Source: JABJAG01 sp038137215 (GTDB taxonomy: Bacteria > Pseudomonadota > Alphaproteobacteria > UBA6615). From it: a DNA stretch of 64,000 nucleotides. The position numbers were made by a program, and so were the translations under genes. The notes under the pieces were generated by a model. The model had not been told where the DNA came from, searched no databases, and saw only the letters and a program-made list of their open reading frames with translations. Every line of letters begins with the position of its first letter. The first letter of the stretch is position 1. The stretch covers positions 1 to 64,000 of the forward strand of contig JAYQBG010000017.1 of NCBI GenBank assembly GCA_038137215.1. Reading direction: 5' to 3'. Of the stretch, positions 33,680-42,031 are shown one piece after another.

Positions 33680-34282
33680 TTAGGGCGAGTCTGCTCCTTC
33701 GAGCCACGCCTGACCGCGTGCGTAGAGCGCGTCGACCTCCGGCCCGGTCAAGCCGGGCATTGTCTTCAGAACGTCGTAGCCGATGAGTGTCTGCAGATAG
33801 GCCAGGTGCCGGTAGCCATAGGGAAATTGTTCCAGCAACGCGTTGTCGAGATCGACCGTCTGGTTGGGATCGACCACGGTCATCCGGTCGATCTCGTAGA
33901 TGGGCTGGCGCAGCACAATCCCCCAGCGTCCGGATCGACGCTCGATGAAGTCGTAAAACCGCCCTGTGCAGGCCACATCGACTTCCACGTCATGGACTAT
34001 CGCACGCTGATTGATCGTCATCTTAGTCTGACCGATGGCCCGATCACCTGATATTTCCGACGCATGGCCGCCGAGAAAGTGATGGATGCGAACGCCCTTG
34101 TTGAATCCGGCAACGCTCATCTCGATGAACTCATCCACCGTTCCCTGGGTCCAGGTTGCCTGCATGACACCGTCCTCGTGCCAGACCGTGCGGAACTTGT
34201 CCCACAGGCCGGCATCGCGCCACACCACCCAATTCTCGACCAGTTCGCGGATGGCCAGGCTGTCTTCGGCGGATGTGTTCAT
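33680..34282 (-). CDS. SnoaL/NTF2-like fold protein
   Basis: The 200-aa product begins SAEDSLAIRELVENWVVWRDAGLWDKFRTVWHEDG, the usual first helices and strand of the SnoaL_4/NTF2-like fold. It has VRIHHFLGGHASEISGDRAIGQTKM and CTGRFYDFIERRSGRWGI in the beta-sheet. Such pockets serve as ring-hydroxylating dioxygenase beta-subunit relatives, cyclases or dehydratases. The role here is open. Start ATG 34282 has GGAGAAG six bases upstream. It lies 25 bases behind the ankyrin gene and 53 bases before the CoxL-like gene, so the three are probably one operon. Confidence 0.88.
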   Translation of the reverse strand: MNTSAEDSLAIRELVENWVVWRDAGLWDKFRTVWHEDGVMQATWTQGTVDEFIEMSVAGFNKGVRIHHFLGGHASEISGDRAIGQTKMTINQRAIVHDVEVDVACTGRFYDFIERRSGRWGIVLRQPIYEIDRMTVVDPNQTVDLDNALLEQFPYGYRHLAYLQTLIGYDVLKTMPGLTGPEVDALYARGQAWLEGADSP

Positions 34283-34307
34283 GTTTTGCTTCTCCGGTTC
34301 GGGCCGG

Positions 34308-35009
34308 TCATTCGGTTTTTGCCCCAGCAGCTTCAAGGATCGCTGTGATTTCCCTGTATCCGCGTCGCCGGGACAGGGACAGCGGACGGACACCATTGCC
34401 ATCGGCAAGATTGACGTCTGCACCGGTAGAAACCAGAGCTCTTACCGTTTCTGTGTGACGGGCGCCGCCATCGCCCAGCACGATGGCCTCGATCAAGGCT
34501 GTCCAGTTCAGGTTGTTGACATGGTCGCGCGGTGCGACGGCCTCGATCAGCGTCTTTACAACTTCGTCATGGCCGAGATGCGCGGCTGCGATGAGTGCCG
34601 TTCCGTCATAGCGACTGGTCACCATTTTCGGATCGCCGCCGCCTTCAATGGCCATCGCGACCATCTTGGGGTCGTCGGCAACAGCCGGAATGGTGATGAC
34701 GTCGTAGCGGTCCTTGTCGAGGAGATTGATGTCAGCACCGGCCGCCAGCAATGCCCGAACCGCATCGTAATTGCGCAGATGTGCAGCCACTATCAGTGGT
34801 GTGCGGCCATGCGGGTCGCGCTGATCGAGGTCGGCACCGTCAGCGGCCAGCTTCTCGATGCGCGCGGTGTCTCCGTTGGCGGCGGCTTTCAGCAGCCCCT
34901 GATAACTTGCCTGTGTCACTTCGCTCGGGGGGGCCTGGGCGGAGACGCCGCCCTGATCGAACATCAGCGCAACTGCCAGCACAGAAACGATCATCCATGA
35001 TTTTGTCAT
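34308..35009 (-). CDS. exported ankyrin-repeat protein
   Basis: The 233-aa product has a signal peptide (MTKSWMIVSVLAVALMFDQGGVSAQ, cleavage near residue 25) and about five ankyrin repeats. The clearest are DPHGRTPLIVAAHLRNYDAVRALLAAGAD, then RYDGTALIAAAHLGHDEVVKTLIEA, and HTETVRALVSTGADVNLADG. Periplasmic ankyrin proteins of this size often protect or regulate a partner enzyme such as catalase. The start overlaps the stop of the MFS gene (ATGA at 35009-35006), so translation is coupled. Confidence 0.92.
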   Translation of the reverse strand: MTKSWMIVSVLAVALMFDQGGVSAQAPPSEVTQASYQGLLKAAANGDTARIEKLAADGADLDQRDPHGRTPLIVAAHLRNYDAVRALLAAGADINLLDKDRYDVITIPAVADDPKMVAMAIEGGGDPKMVTSRYDGTALIAAAHLGHDEVVKTLIEAVAPRDHVNNLNWTALIEAIVLGDGGARHTETVRALVSTGADVNLADGNGVRPLSLSRRRGYREITAILEAAGAKTE

Positions 35010-36199
35010 GTTGCCTGCTTTCGGCTGAGAAACATGGGGACATTGTACACCAGGAAGCCGCCCAGACCGGCGGCCGCGATCAGCAGTGCAACGGGCATCG
35101 GGTTGCTGTGGGGCAGCATGCCGGCGGCCTGACCAAATGCGGCACCGATGCTCATCTGAAGAAACATCATCAGGCCCGAGGCGGAACCCGCGACCTGCGG
35201 ATTGACACTCACGCCGCCGGCCTGCGCGTTCGGCATGGCCAGTCCGTGGGACAGGCCCATGACCAGACCCGGCGCGAAGATCGCCCAGGGCGAGGTGGCG
35301 CCGGCCAGAAAGAGTAGGGGAATGACGATGGCCGACAGCGCGGCGCCGGTGCTGCCAATCCGGATCATGCGATCAAGGCCAAGCCGTTCGGTCACGCGCG
35401 ATGTTGCGAAGGTGCCGACCAGAAAGCTTGTGGTCAGGCACATGAAAAAGAGGCCGAAGGCCGAGGGTGACCGGTCGAAAACCTCCACCATCAGGAACGG
35501 CACGCCGCCGGCGACGACCATGAAGATTCCCATGCCGCAACCGGCATATCCGGCATAGGCGATGAAGGCCGGGCTGCGGAGCAGGACCGGATAGGCCCGC
35601 AGCATCTGGCCGAACAGGTTGCCGCCCTCTCTCGGAGTATGGGTTTCGCGCAGGGCGGGGAGCGCCACAACAACCGCCAGCAGGCCCATACCGCCGGCCA
35701 GCACGAAAACGGTGCGCCAGCCGGTGAACTCAGCAAGAAAACCGCCGATCACGGGGGCGAGCACAGGGGCCAGGACCACGATGGACATCACCTGACCCAG
35801 CACGCGTGCGGTTTCCTCGCGGCTGAACATATCGCGGATGATCGCCCGGCTGACCACGATCCCTGCGGCACCGCCGATGGCCTGCACAACGCGTCCGAAG
35901 ATCAAGGCCTCGATATTCGGTGACCAGAGGCACAGCCCGCTGCCGATGACGAACAGGAACAGGCCGACAACTGTCACCGGCTTACGCCCGTAGCGATCGG
36001 CAGCCGGCCCGAAGCCGATAGTGGCCAGCGCCATGGTGACCACGCCCAGGGTCAGGGTCAGCTGGGTCACCGCATTCGAAGCCTCGAACGCCACCTTGAT
36101 GGAGGGCAGGACCGGAACAATGACGTGGATCGAGATCGGACCGAGTCCCGAGATCAGCGCGAGGACAAGCACAAGTTTGAGATTGCTGGGTGCGGCCAT
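35006..36199 (-). CDS. MFS drug-resistance transporter (Bcr/CflA family)
   Basis: From ATG 36199 the product is 397 aa with twelve membrane segments. It has the Bcr/CflA motifs ISIHVIVPVLPSIKVAFEAS, GPAADRYGRKPV (motif A) and GRVVQAIGGAAGIVVSRAIIRDMF (motif C region). Members expel drugs such as bicyclomycin, sulfonamides or small peptides by proton antiport. An upstream in-frame start at 36325 would add a non-membrane extension and overlap the divergent promoter, so it was rejected. The ribosome site at 36199 is weak. It is the first gene of the leftward operon with ankyrin, SnoaL and CoxL-like genes. Confidence 0.88.
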   Translation of the reverse strand: MAAPSNLKLVLVLALISGLGPISIHVIVPVLPSIKVAFEASNAVTQLTLTLGVVTMALATIGFGPAADRYGRKPVTVVGLFLFVIGSGLCLWSPNIEALIFGRVVQAIGGAAGIVVSRAIIRDMFSREETARVLGQVMSIVVLAPVLAPVIGGFLAEFTGWRTVFVLAGGMGLLAVVVALPALRETHTPREGGNLFGQMLRAYPVLLRSPAFIAYAGYAGCGMGIFMVVAGGVPFLMVEVFDRSPSAFGLFFMCLTTSFLVGTFATSRVTERLGLDRMIRIGSTGAALSAIVIPLLFLAGATSPWAIFAPGLVMGLSHGLAMPNAQAGGVSVNPQVAGSASGLMMFLQMSIGAAFGQAAGMLPHSNPMPVALLIAAAGLGGFLVYNVPMFLSRKQAT

Positions 36200-36339
36200 G
36201 ATCGGGATATCGGTGTTGCGGAAATTGCGGGGCAGCCAGCTTTTCTGCCCGCCCGCCACTCTGTATAGAGGTGTAAAGACCGCTGCCATGCAAGGCCAGC
36301 GGTCGGGACCGATTAACGAGTTCATTAAAGGTGGAAATT

Positions 36340-37608
36340 ATGTCGAAACAAACCGAACGCCGTCGTGACAATCAGCAATGGATGCTCGACTGGATCGTCA
36401 AGACCACGGGCCGCGTCCAGAACTTTGCTTATGACAACCGGGTGGTGCCGCCCGAGGTCAAATCCTACGCTCAGATCCACCGCGTGGTGGACAAGCATGC
36501 CCGCCATGTCGTGTCGATTGCCGAGGCTGCCGAAAAGGCCGGCCATACCGAGACGGCGGCCGAACTTTTCTGGGTCGCCAGCGAGCACTATCGCGAAGCC
36601 CAGCACACGATTTTCGAAGACGACAATCCCGAGAAAATCTATCTGCATGACATGCTTCTGAAATGTTTCGACAAGGTGATGCAATACGCCGATCACCCCA
36701 TCGAACGTGTCGAGATTCCGTTCGAAGGCAACTACATACAGGGTGTCCTGCACATGGTGCCGGGTGCCGAAAAGGCCCCGACCGTTGTGTTCTGTCCGGG
36801 CATGGATATGACCAAGGAGGCCTTTATCGATGCGCTGCATCACCCCTTCGTCAATCGCGGTCTGAACTGCCTGCATCTCGACGGTCCGGGGCAGGGCACG
36901 TCGAACATCCGGAAGATCCGGGTCACCCTCGACAATTACGAGCGCGCCGGGTCCGCCGCAATCGACTATCTCAGCGACCGACCCGAAGTCGATCCGGACC
37001 GGATCGCCGTCTCGGGATTCTCGATGGGGTCCTATTGGGGCATGCGCCTGGCCGCCCTCGACAAGCGGGTGAAAGCCGTGGCCACGGCAGCCGCCTGTTA
37101 CGGGCCCAAGACCGCGATTTTCGAGCAGGCCTCACCGCGCTTCAAACAGGTCTTCATGTATATGGCCGGCATCCATGACGAGGACGAGTTCGATGAGTTC
37201 GCCTCTCAGATGGTGCTGGACGATGTGGCGGGCGAAGTGGAATGCCCGGTCCTGCAGGTGACCGGCGAATACGACCCGTTGGCACCGCTGGATGACGTGC
37301 TGCGCATCTACGAGATGGTCACCGCGCCGAAAGAACTGTGGGTGGTGGAGAACGATTTCCACAATCCGCGCAACCGGCCCAATTTTGGCGGGATCGACTT
37401 CTACGGATATCTGGCCGACTGGATCAACGATGCGTTCGCCGGAAAAATCCCGTCGGATCACAAGCGCGAAATCCTGGTGCCCGAGCGGGGCGCGCCCGGG
37501 CCGTATGTGCCCCAGTCGGAGGGTGGCTTCCTGTTGCCGGAGCGCGTGGGCAAACCGTCCGGCTTGTCCGAAGCCCAGTTGGGACCGGCCGGAATTCGCG
37601 ACGACTGA
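36340..37608 (+). CDS. alpha/beta-hydrolase (FrsA/2,6-dihydropseudooxynicotine-hydrolase-like)
   Basis: The 422-aa product has an N-terminal helical cap (about residues 1-115) and a hydrolase domain with EIPFEGNYIQGVLHMVPGA, VVFCPGMDMTKEAF, the elbow VSGFSMGSYWGMRLA (Ser near residue 227), the Asp strand VLQVTGEYDPLAP and a final ENDFHNPRN histidine loop. This architecture matches the DUF1100/esterase group that cleaves C-C or ester bonds. Start ATG 36340 has AAGGTGG five bases before it. The amidase gene follows after five bases, so the two are co-expressed. Confidence 0.9.
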   Translation: MSKQTERRRDNQQWMLDWIVKTTGRVQNFAYDNRVVPPEVKSYAQIHRVVDKHARHVVSIAEAAEKAGHTETAAELFWVASEHYREAQHTIFEDDNPEKIYLHDMLLKCFDKVMQYADHPIERVEIPFEGNYIQGVLHMVPGAEKAPTVVFCPGMDMTKEAFIDALHHPFVNRGLNCLHLDGPGQGTSNIRKIRVTLDNYERAGSAAIDYLSDRPEVDPDRIAVSGFSMGSYWGMRLAALDKRVKAVATAAACYGPKTAIFEQASPRFKQVFMYMAGIHDEDEFDEFASQMVLDDVAGEVECPVLQVTGEYDPLAPLDDVLRIYEMVTAPKELWVVENDFHNPRNRPNFGGIDFYGYLADWINDAFAGKIPSDHKREILVPERGAPGPYVPQSEGGFLLPERVGKPSGLSEAQLGPAGIRDD

Positions 37609-37613
37609 CCGCC

Positions 37614-39047
37614 GTGTCGGGCCAAGAAGACCTGATCGCGTTATCGGCCTGCGAGGCCGTCACCCGTCTGCGGGCGGGTGACATCTCGCCGGTCGATCTT
37701 GTGGATGCCGCGGCCGCCCGGATCGAAGCGGTCAATCCGGCGGTCAACGCCATTCCCACGCTCTGTCTGGATCAGGCGCGTGAGGCCGCGCAGTCCATCA
37801 CCCAGCCGGAGAATCCGGAGCCGGGCTGGCTCGCAGGCCTGCCGGTGGTGGTCAAGGACCTGAACGAGGTTGCGGGCGTGCGCACCACCTACGGCTCTCC
37901 GATCTTTGCCGAGAATGTGCCCGACCGAGACGAGGTGATTGTCGAAACCCTCAAGCGGCGCGGCGCTATCGTCATCGGAAAGGCGAACACGCCGGAATTC
38001 GGCTCCGGGGCGAACACTTTCAATGAGGTCTTCGGCAAGACCCGCAATCCCTGGAACACGGACCTGACCTGTGGTGGCTCCTCGGGTGGGTCTGCCGTGT
38101 CGGTGGCCACCGGCATGTCCTGGCTGGCGACCGGCAATGATCTGGGCGGCTCGCTGAGAACGCCGGCAAGTTTCTGTTCCATCGTCGGGCTTCGCCCCTC
38201 GGTGGGCCGGGTCGCCCATGGCGCTGGACTGATGTGGCAGGACATCCATCAGGCGCTGGTTGCCGAGGGGCCGCTGGGCCGCAGTGTTGCCGATGTGGCA
38301 CTCATGCTCGATGCACAGTCCGGGCATGACCCGCGTGATCCGAAATCCCTGGAAGCTCCCGCAATGCCGTTCCTGCAGGCCGCGCAGGAGCCTCGCGCAC
38401 CGAAGCGGGTCGGCTACACGCCCGATCTGGGGATCGGTCCGGTTGATCCGGAGGTGGCGGCGATTTGCGCGGCTGCTGCCGCGCGGTTTTCCGAAGCCGG
38501 CGCAGAGGTGTCGGAAGCGGCACCGGATTTCACCGGTGCCATGGAAGTCTTTCAGACCCTGCGGGCGGCTTTATTCGCCACCATCGCGGCCCCTTTGCTC
38601 GACAATCACCGGGACCAGCTCAAGCCCGAGATGGTCTGGCAGGTCGAAAAGGGCATGGCATTGAGCGCGGGTGATGTGGGGCGCGCCGCCATTGCGCGGA
38701 CCAAACTTTATGAACGCGTGCTGAAATGGTTCGGGGACTACGATGTACTGGCACTTCCCGCCGCCATCGTTCCACCCTTCGACGTGGATGTCCGCTATAT
38801 CGAGCAGGTCGGCGAGCACGTATTTGATAATTACGTGGACTGGATCTACATCACCTACGCGATCACTCTGACCGGTTGCCCGGCGATTTCGATTCCGGCC
38901 GGGTTTACGGCCTCCGGATTGCCGGTCGGCATTCAGTTGGTCGGGCGGCCTTTTGGTGAGGCCGAGTTGCTGTCCTATGCGGCGCTGCTCGAGAGTATTT
39001 TGGAACTGGTAGAGATGACGCCGCTGGTGCCGCAATCTCCCGCGTAG
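37614..39047 (+). CDS. amidase (amidase signature family)
   Basis: From GTG 37614 the product is 477 aa. It carries the Ser-cisSer-Lys triad: Lys81 in PVVVKDLNEVAG, cis-Ser156 in CGGSSGGSA and nucleophile Ser180 in NDLGGSLRTPAS. Members hydrolyse carboxamides, for example indoleacetamide, 6-aminohexanoate cyclic dimers or nitrile-derived amides. The substrate here is unknown. It sits five bases behind a hydrolase gene and eleven bases before a flavin-dependent monooxygenase gene, suggesting a three-gene catabolic operon. The ribosome site before the GTG is poor, consistent with translational coupling. Confidence 0.9.
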   Translation: MSGQEDLIALSACEAVTRLRAGDISPVDLVDAAAARIEAVNPAVNAIPTLCLDQAREAAQSITQPENPEPGWLAGLPVVVKDLNEVAGVRTTYGSPIFAENVPDRDEVIVETLKRRGAIVIGKANTPEFGSGANTFNEVFGKTRNPWNTDLTCGGSSGGSAVSVATGMSWLATGNDLGGSLRTPASFCSIVGLRPSVGRVAHGAGLMWQDIHQALVAEGPLGRSVADVALMLDAQSGHDPRDPKSLEAPAMPFLQAAQEPRAPKRVGYTPDLGIGPVDPEVAAICAAAAARFSEAGAEVSEAAPDFTGAMEVFQTLRAALFATIAAPLLDNHRDQLKPEMVWQVEKGMALSAGDVGRAAIARTKLYERVLKWFGDYDVLALPAAIVPPFDVDVRYIEQVGEHVFDNYVDWIYITYAITLTGCPAISIPAGFTASGLPVGIQLVGRPFGEAELLSYAALLESILELVEMTPLVPQSPA

Positions 39048-39058
39048 CTGGAAAACAC

Positions 39059-40081
39059 ATGAAGAAAATCGGGTTTTTGAATTTCGGTCACTGGTCCGCG
39101 GGCCATGGCTCCCAGGTGCAGACCGCATCGGACGCGTTGCTTCAATCCATCGAGCTGGCTGTCGCCGCCGAGGAACTGGGCGCGGACGGGGCCTATTACC
39201 GGGTGCATCATTTCGCGCGGCAGCTGGCCTCGCCGTTTCCGCTGCTCGCAGCGGTGGGGTCGAAGACCAGCAGCATCGAGATCGGCACCGGCGTGATCGA
39301 CATGCGCTATGAAAATCCGCTCTATATGGCCGAGGATGCCGGTGCGGCGGATCTGATTGCCGGAGGTCGCCTGCAGCTGGGCATCAGCCGCGGTTCGGGC
39401 GAACAGGTCACCGAGGGCTGGCGCTATTTCGGCTATGCCCCGGCCGAGGACGAGGACCATGCCGATATGGCCCGCCGTCACACCCAGGTGTTCCTCAACG
39501 TGTTGCAGGGGAAGGGCTTTGCCGAGCCGGACCCGCAGCCGATGTTTCCCAATCCGCCGGGTCTGCTGCGCATTGAGCCCCATTCGGAAGGCCTGAAGGA
39601 TCGTATCTGGTGGGGTGCGGCCTCCAACGCCACGGCGATCTGGGCCGCCAAGCTGGGTATGAACCTGCAGAGCTCCACCCTGAAAACCGACGAGACCGGT
39701 GAGCCGTTCCACATCCAGCAGGCCGAGCAGATCCGTGCCTATCGCGCGGCCTGGAAAGAGGCCGGACACACCCGCGAACCGCGCGTTTCGGTCAGCCGCA
39801 GCATCTTCGCGCTGGTCAACGACATGGATCGCGCCTATTTCGGGCAGCGGAACGAGAGTCAGGACCAGATCGGCATGCTCCACGGTAATGTCCGCTCGAT
39901 CTTCGGCCGCAGCTACGCCGCCGAGCCGGACCTCCTGATCGAGGAGCTGAAGCAGGACGAAGCCATCGCCGAAGCCGACACGCTGATGCTGACAGTCCCG
40001 AACCAGCTGGGTGTTGAATACAACGCCCATGTGATCGAAGCGATCCTCACCCAGGTCGCCCCGGGGCTGGGGTGGCGTTAG
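39059..40081 (+). CDS. LLM-class flavin-dependent oxidoreductase
   Basis: The 340-aa product has the bacterial-luciferase-like TIM barrel. It contains ELAVAAEELGADGAYYRVHHFARQ near residue 32, IEIGTGVIDMRYENPLYMAEDAGAADLIAGGRLQLGISRGSGEQ near residues 73-115, and WWGAASNATAIWAAKLGMNL near residue 183. Such enzymes use reduced flavin for monooxygenation or hydride transfer. A flavin reductase partner is not adjacent. It closes the operon with the hydrolase and amidase genes, and its stop is only five bases from the end of convergent pdxA. Confidence 0.9.
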   Translation: MKKIGFLNFGHWSAGHGSQVQTASDALLQSIELAVAAEELGADGAYYRVHHFARQLASPFPLLAAVGSKTSSIEIGTGVIDMRYENPLYMAEDAGAADLIAGGRLQLGISRGSGEQVTEGWRYFGYAPAEDEDHADMARRHTQVFLNVLQGKGFAEPDPQPMFPNPPGLLRIEPHSEGLKDRIWWGAASNATAIWAAKLGMNLQSSTLKTDETGEPFHIQQAEQIRAYRAAWKEAGHTREPRVSVSRSIFALVNDMDRAYFGQRNESQDQIGMLHGNVRSIFGRSYAAEPDLLIEELKQDEAIAEADTLMLTVPNQLGVEYNAHVIEAILTQVAPGLGWR

Positions 40082-40085
40082 GGCG

Positions 40086-41045
40086 TTAGCCCCGCGACGC
40101 CGCCAGCCGCCGTCCGTATTCGATCGCGGCGAGCATGTTCGTGTGATCGGCCTTGCCGGTCCAGGCGATGTCGAAGGCGGTGCCGTGATCGACCGAACAG
40201 CGATCAAACGGCAGGCCCACCGTCACGTTCACCGCCGTGTCGAAGGCGATCAGCTTGACCGTGGCATGGCCCTGATCGTGATACTGGGCCACCACCAGAT
40301 CGAACTCTCCGTGATGGGCGCGGGCAAAGACCGTATCGCCCGAGAGCGGGCCCACCACGTCGATGCCCTCGGCCTGCGCGGCGGCCACGGCGGGGGCCAC
40401 CTGGGTGTCGTCTTCGGTGCCGAACATGCCGCCTTCGCCGCAATGGGGGTTCAAGCCCGCGACGGCGATGCGCGGTGCGGCGATGCCGAGGCGCTTGAAG
40501 TGGCCGTCCCCGGCGCGGATGACTTCGAGCACCCGCTCGGTGGTGCAGCGGCGGATCGCGTCGGCAAGCGAGACGTGGGCCGAGACGTGGATCGTCGAAA
40601 GTGTCGGGGATGTGAGCAGCATGTTCGGCTTGATACCGCCCGCCAGATGACTCAGCAGGCCGGTGTGCCCGTCATAGATATGTCCAGCCTCGTGGAGCGC
40701 AGCCTTGTTGATCGGCGCGGTCACGATACAGCCGGTCTCGTCCGCCTGTGCCATTTCAGCCGCTTTCAAAATGTAGCGATAGGCCGCTTCCCCGGCTGCG
40801 GCGGAGACTTCTCCGGCCGGTGCGCCGGCGACGCCGGTGGTCGGCAGATCGAGGACTTCGATGCTGGTGCCGCCGAAGGTCAGGCCAGTGCTGCAGAGCG
40901 TGTTGGCGCGTTCCAGCACAGCCAGTGAGCCGATCACCGTGATACCCGCGCATGCGTCGTCACCAAGCGCGGCGAGCGCCTTGCAGATGACCTCCGGGCC
41001 GACCCCTGCGGGGTCTCCCATGGTGATGGCGATGGGGGCATCCAT
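40086..41045 (-). CDS. pdxA: 4-hydroxythreonine-4-phosphate dehydrogenase (PdxA family)
   Basis: The 319-aa product has the PdxA hallmarks: ITMGDPAGVGPEVICKAL at the N-terminus, VTAPINKAALHEAGHIYDGHTGLL (metal-ligand His), LNPHCGEGGMFGTEDD and QYHDQGHATVKLIAFDTAVNVTVGLPFDRCSVDHGTAFDIAWTGKAD. It oxidises 4-phosphohydroxythreonine in pyridoxal phosphate synthesis. PdxA2-type paralogues act in other catabolic routes instead. The location next to pirin, and away from pdxJ, leaves that alternative open. It lies seven bases downstream of the pirin gene on the same strand. Confidence 0.93.
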   Translation of the reverse strand: MDAPIAITMGDPAGVGPEVICKALAALGDDACAGITVIGSLAVLERANTLCSTGLTFGGTSIEVLDLPTTGVAGAPAGEVSAAAGEAAYRYILKAAEMAQADETGCIVTAPINKAALHEAGHIYDGHTGLLSHLAGGIKPNMLLTSPTLSTIHVSAHVSLADAIRRCTTERVLEVIRAGDGHFKRLGIAAPRIAVAGLNPHCGEGGMFGTEDDTQVAPAVAAAQAEGIDVVGPLSGDTVFARAHHGEFDLVVAQYHDQGHATVKLIAFDTAVNVTVGLPFDRCSVDHGTAFDIAWTGKADHTNMLAAIEYGRRLAASRG

Positions 41046-41051
41046 GTCGGC

Positions 41052-41933
41052 TCAGCTTTCGGGCAGGGGAATGAACTCGTCATCGCCCGCGATCATATCA
41101 AAACGGCCTGCCTGCCAGTCCTCCTTGGCCTGCTCGATACGTTCCTTGGAGCTGGAGACGAAGTTCCACCAGATATGCCGTTCGCCATCGATGGGGGCGC
41201 CGCCCAGCAGCATCACCCGCGCGCTGTTTTGTGAGGTGAGCGTGACATCGGCATCTTCGGCGAGCACGAGCATGTCGTTCGGGCCGTAGGTCTCGCCTGC
41301 GACGGAAATGTCGCCCGAGACGACATAGACAGCGCGCTCCTGATGGGCATCCGTGACCGCAAGGGACCCTCCGGCGTGAATCTGGACATCCAGATAGAAC
41401 ATCGGCGACGCGGTCTTGACCGGAGATTCCATCCCGTAGGCGGAACCCGCGATCAGCCGGAGCTCCACACCATCGATCTCGGTTTCCGGCAGGGTATCTC
41501 CGGGGTGATGATGGAATGACGGTTCGCTTTCCTCGGCGTCTTTCGGTAAGGCCACCCAGGACTGGATGCCGAACATGCTGTTCTCGGAGTTGCGGATTTC
41601 TTCACGGGTGCGTTCGGAATGAACAATACCGCGTCCGGCGATCATCCAGTTCACATCGCCGGGCCGGATGGGCTGCTCGTAGCCCAGGCTGTCCCGGTGC
41701 ATGATCTCGCCTTCGAACAGATAGGTGACCGTGGCGAGACCGATATGAGGGTGAGGGCGCACATCGATGCCTTCGCCGACACCGAATGTGTTCGGGCCCA
41801 TGTGATCGAAGAAGATGAAGGGGCCGATGGTGCGCCGCTTGGCATAGGGCAGCACCCGCGCGACCTGGAACCCGCCGAGGTCGCGGGTCCGGGGCTTGAT
41901 CACCAGTTCAACAAGGTTGCTCATATCGGTCAT
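41052..41933 (-). CDS. pirin-family bicupin protein
   Basis: The 293-aa product has the pirin N-terminal cupin with the metal ligands His61, His63, His105 and Glu107 (RPHPHIGLATVTYLFEGEI and GRGIVHSE). The C-terminal cupin has MFYLDVQIHAGGSL and SARVMLLGGAPIDGERHIWWNFVSS. Bacterial pirins act as quercetinases or bind metabolic enzymes such as pyruvate dehydrogenase. A 13-bp inverted repeat just upstream (41941-41990) looks like an operator for this gene, and pdxA follows after seven bases. Confidence 0.93.
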   Translation of the reverse strand: MTDMSNLVELVIKPRTRDLGGFQVARVLPYAKRRTIGPFIFFDHMGPNTFGVGEGIDVRPHPHIGLATVTYLFEGEIMHRDSLGYEQPIRPGDVNWMIAGRGIVHSERTREEIRNSENSMFGIQSWVALPKDAEESEPSFHHHPGDTLPETEIDGVELRLIAGSAYGMESPVKTASPMFYLDVQIHAGGSLAVTDAHQERAVYVVSGDISVAGETYGPNDMLVLAEDADVTLTSQNSARVMLLGGAPIDGERHIWWNFVSSSKERIEQAKEDWQAGRFDMIAGDDEFIPLPES

Positions 41934-41940
41934 TCCGCTG

Positions 41941-41990
41941 GTTTGTCATATCTGTCTGTATCGAAAACTCACCCGATAGATATGACAAAC
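41941..41990 (-). promoter_or_regulatory. inverted repeat, probable operator of the pirin-pdxA unit
   Basis: GTTTGTCATATCT (41941-41953) and AGATATGACAAAC (41978-41990) are perfect reverse complements separated by 24 bases. Inside them a second pair TATCG/CGATA occurs. There is no T run on either strand, so an operator or regulatory hairpin is more likely than a terminator. It lies eight bases upstream of the pirin start codon. Confidence 0.6.
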
Positions 41991-42031
41991 ATGTTGCCGA
42001 TCAATGATACGCGTGCGGCGCGCACACGACC

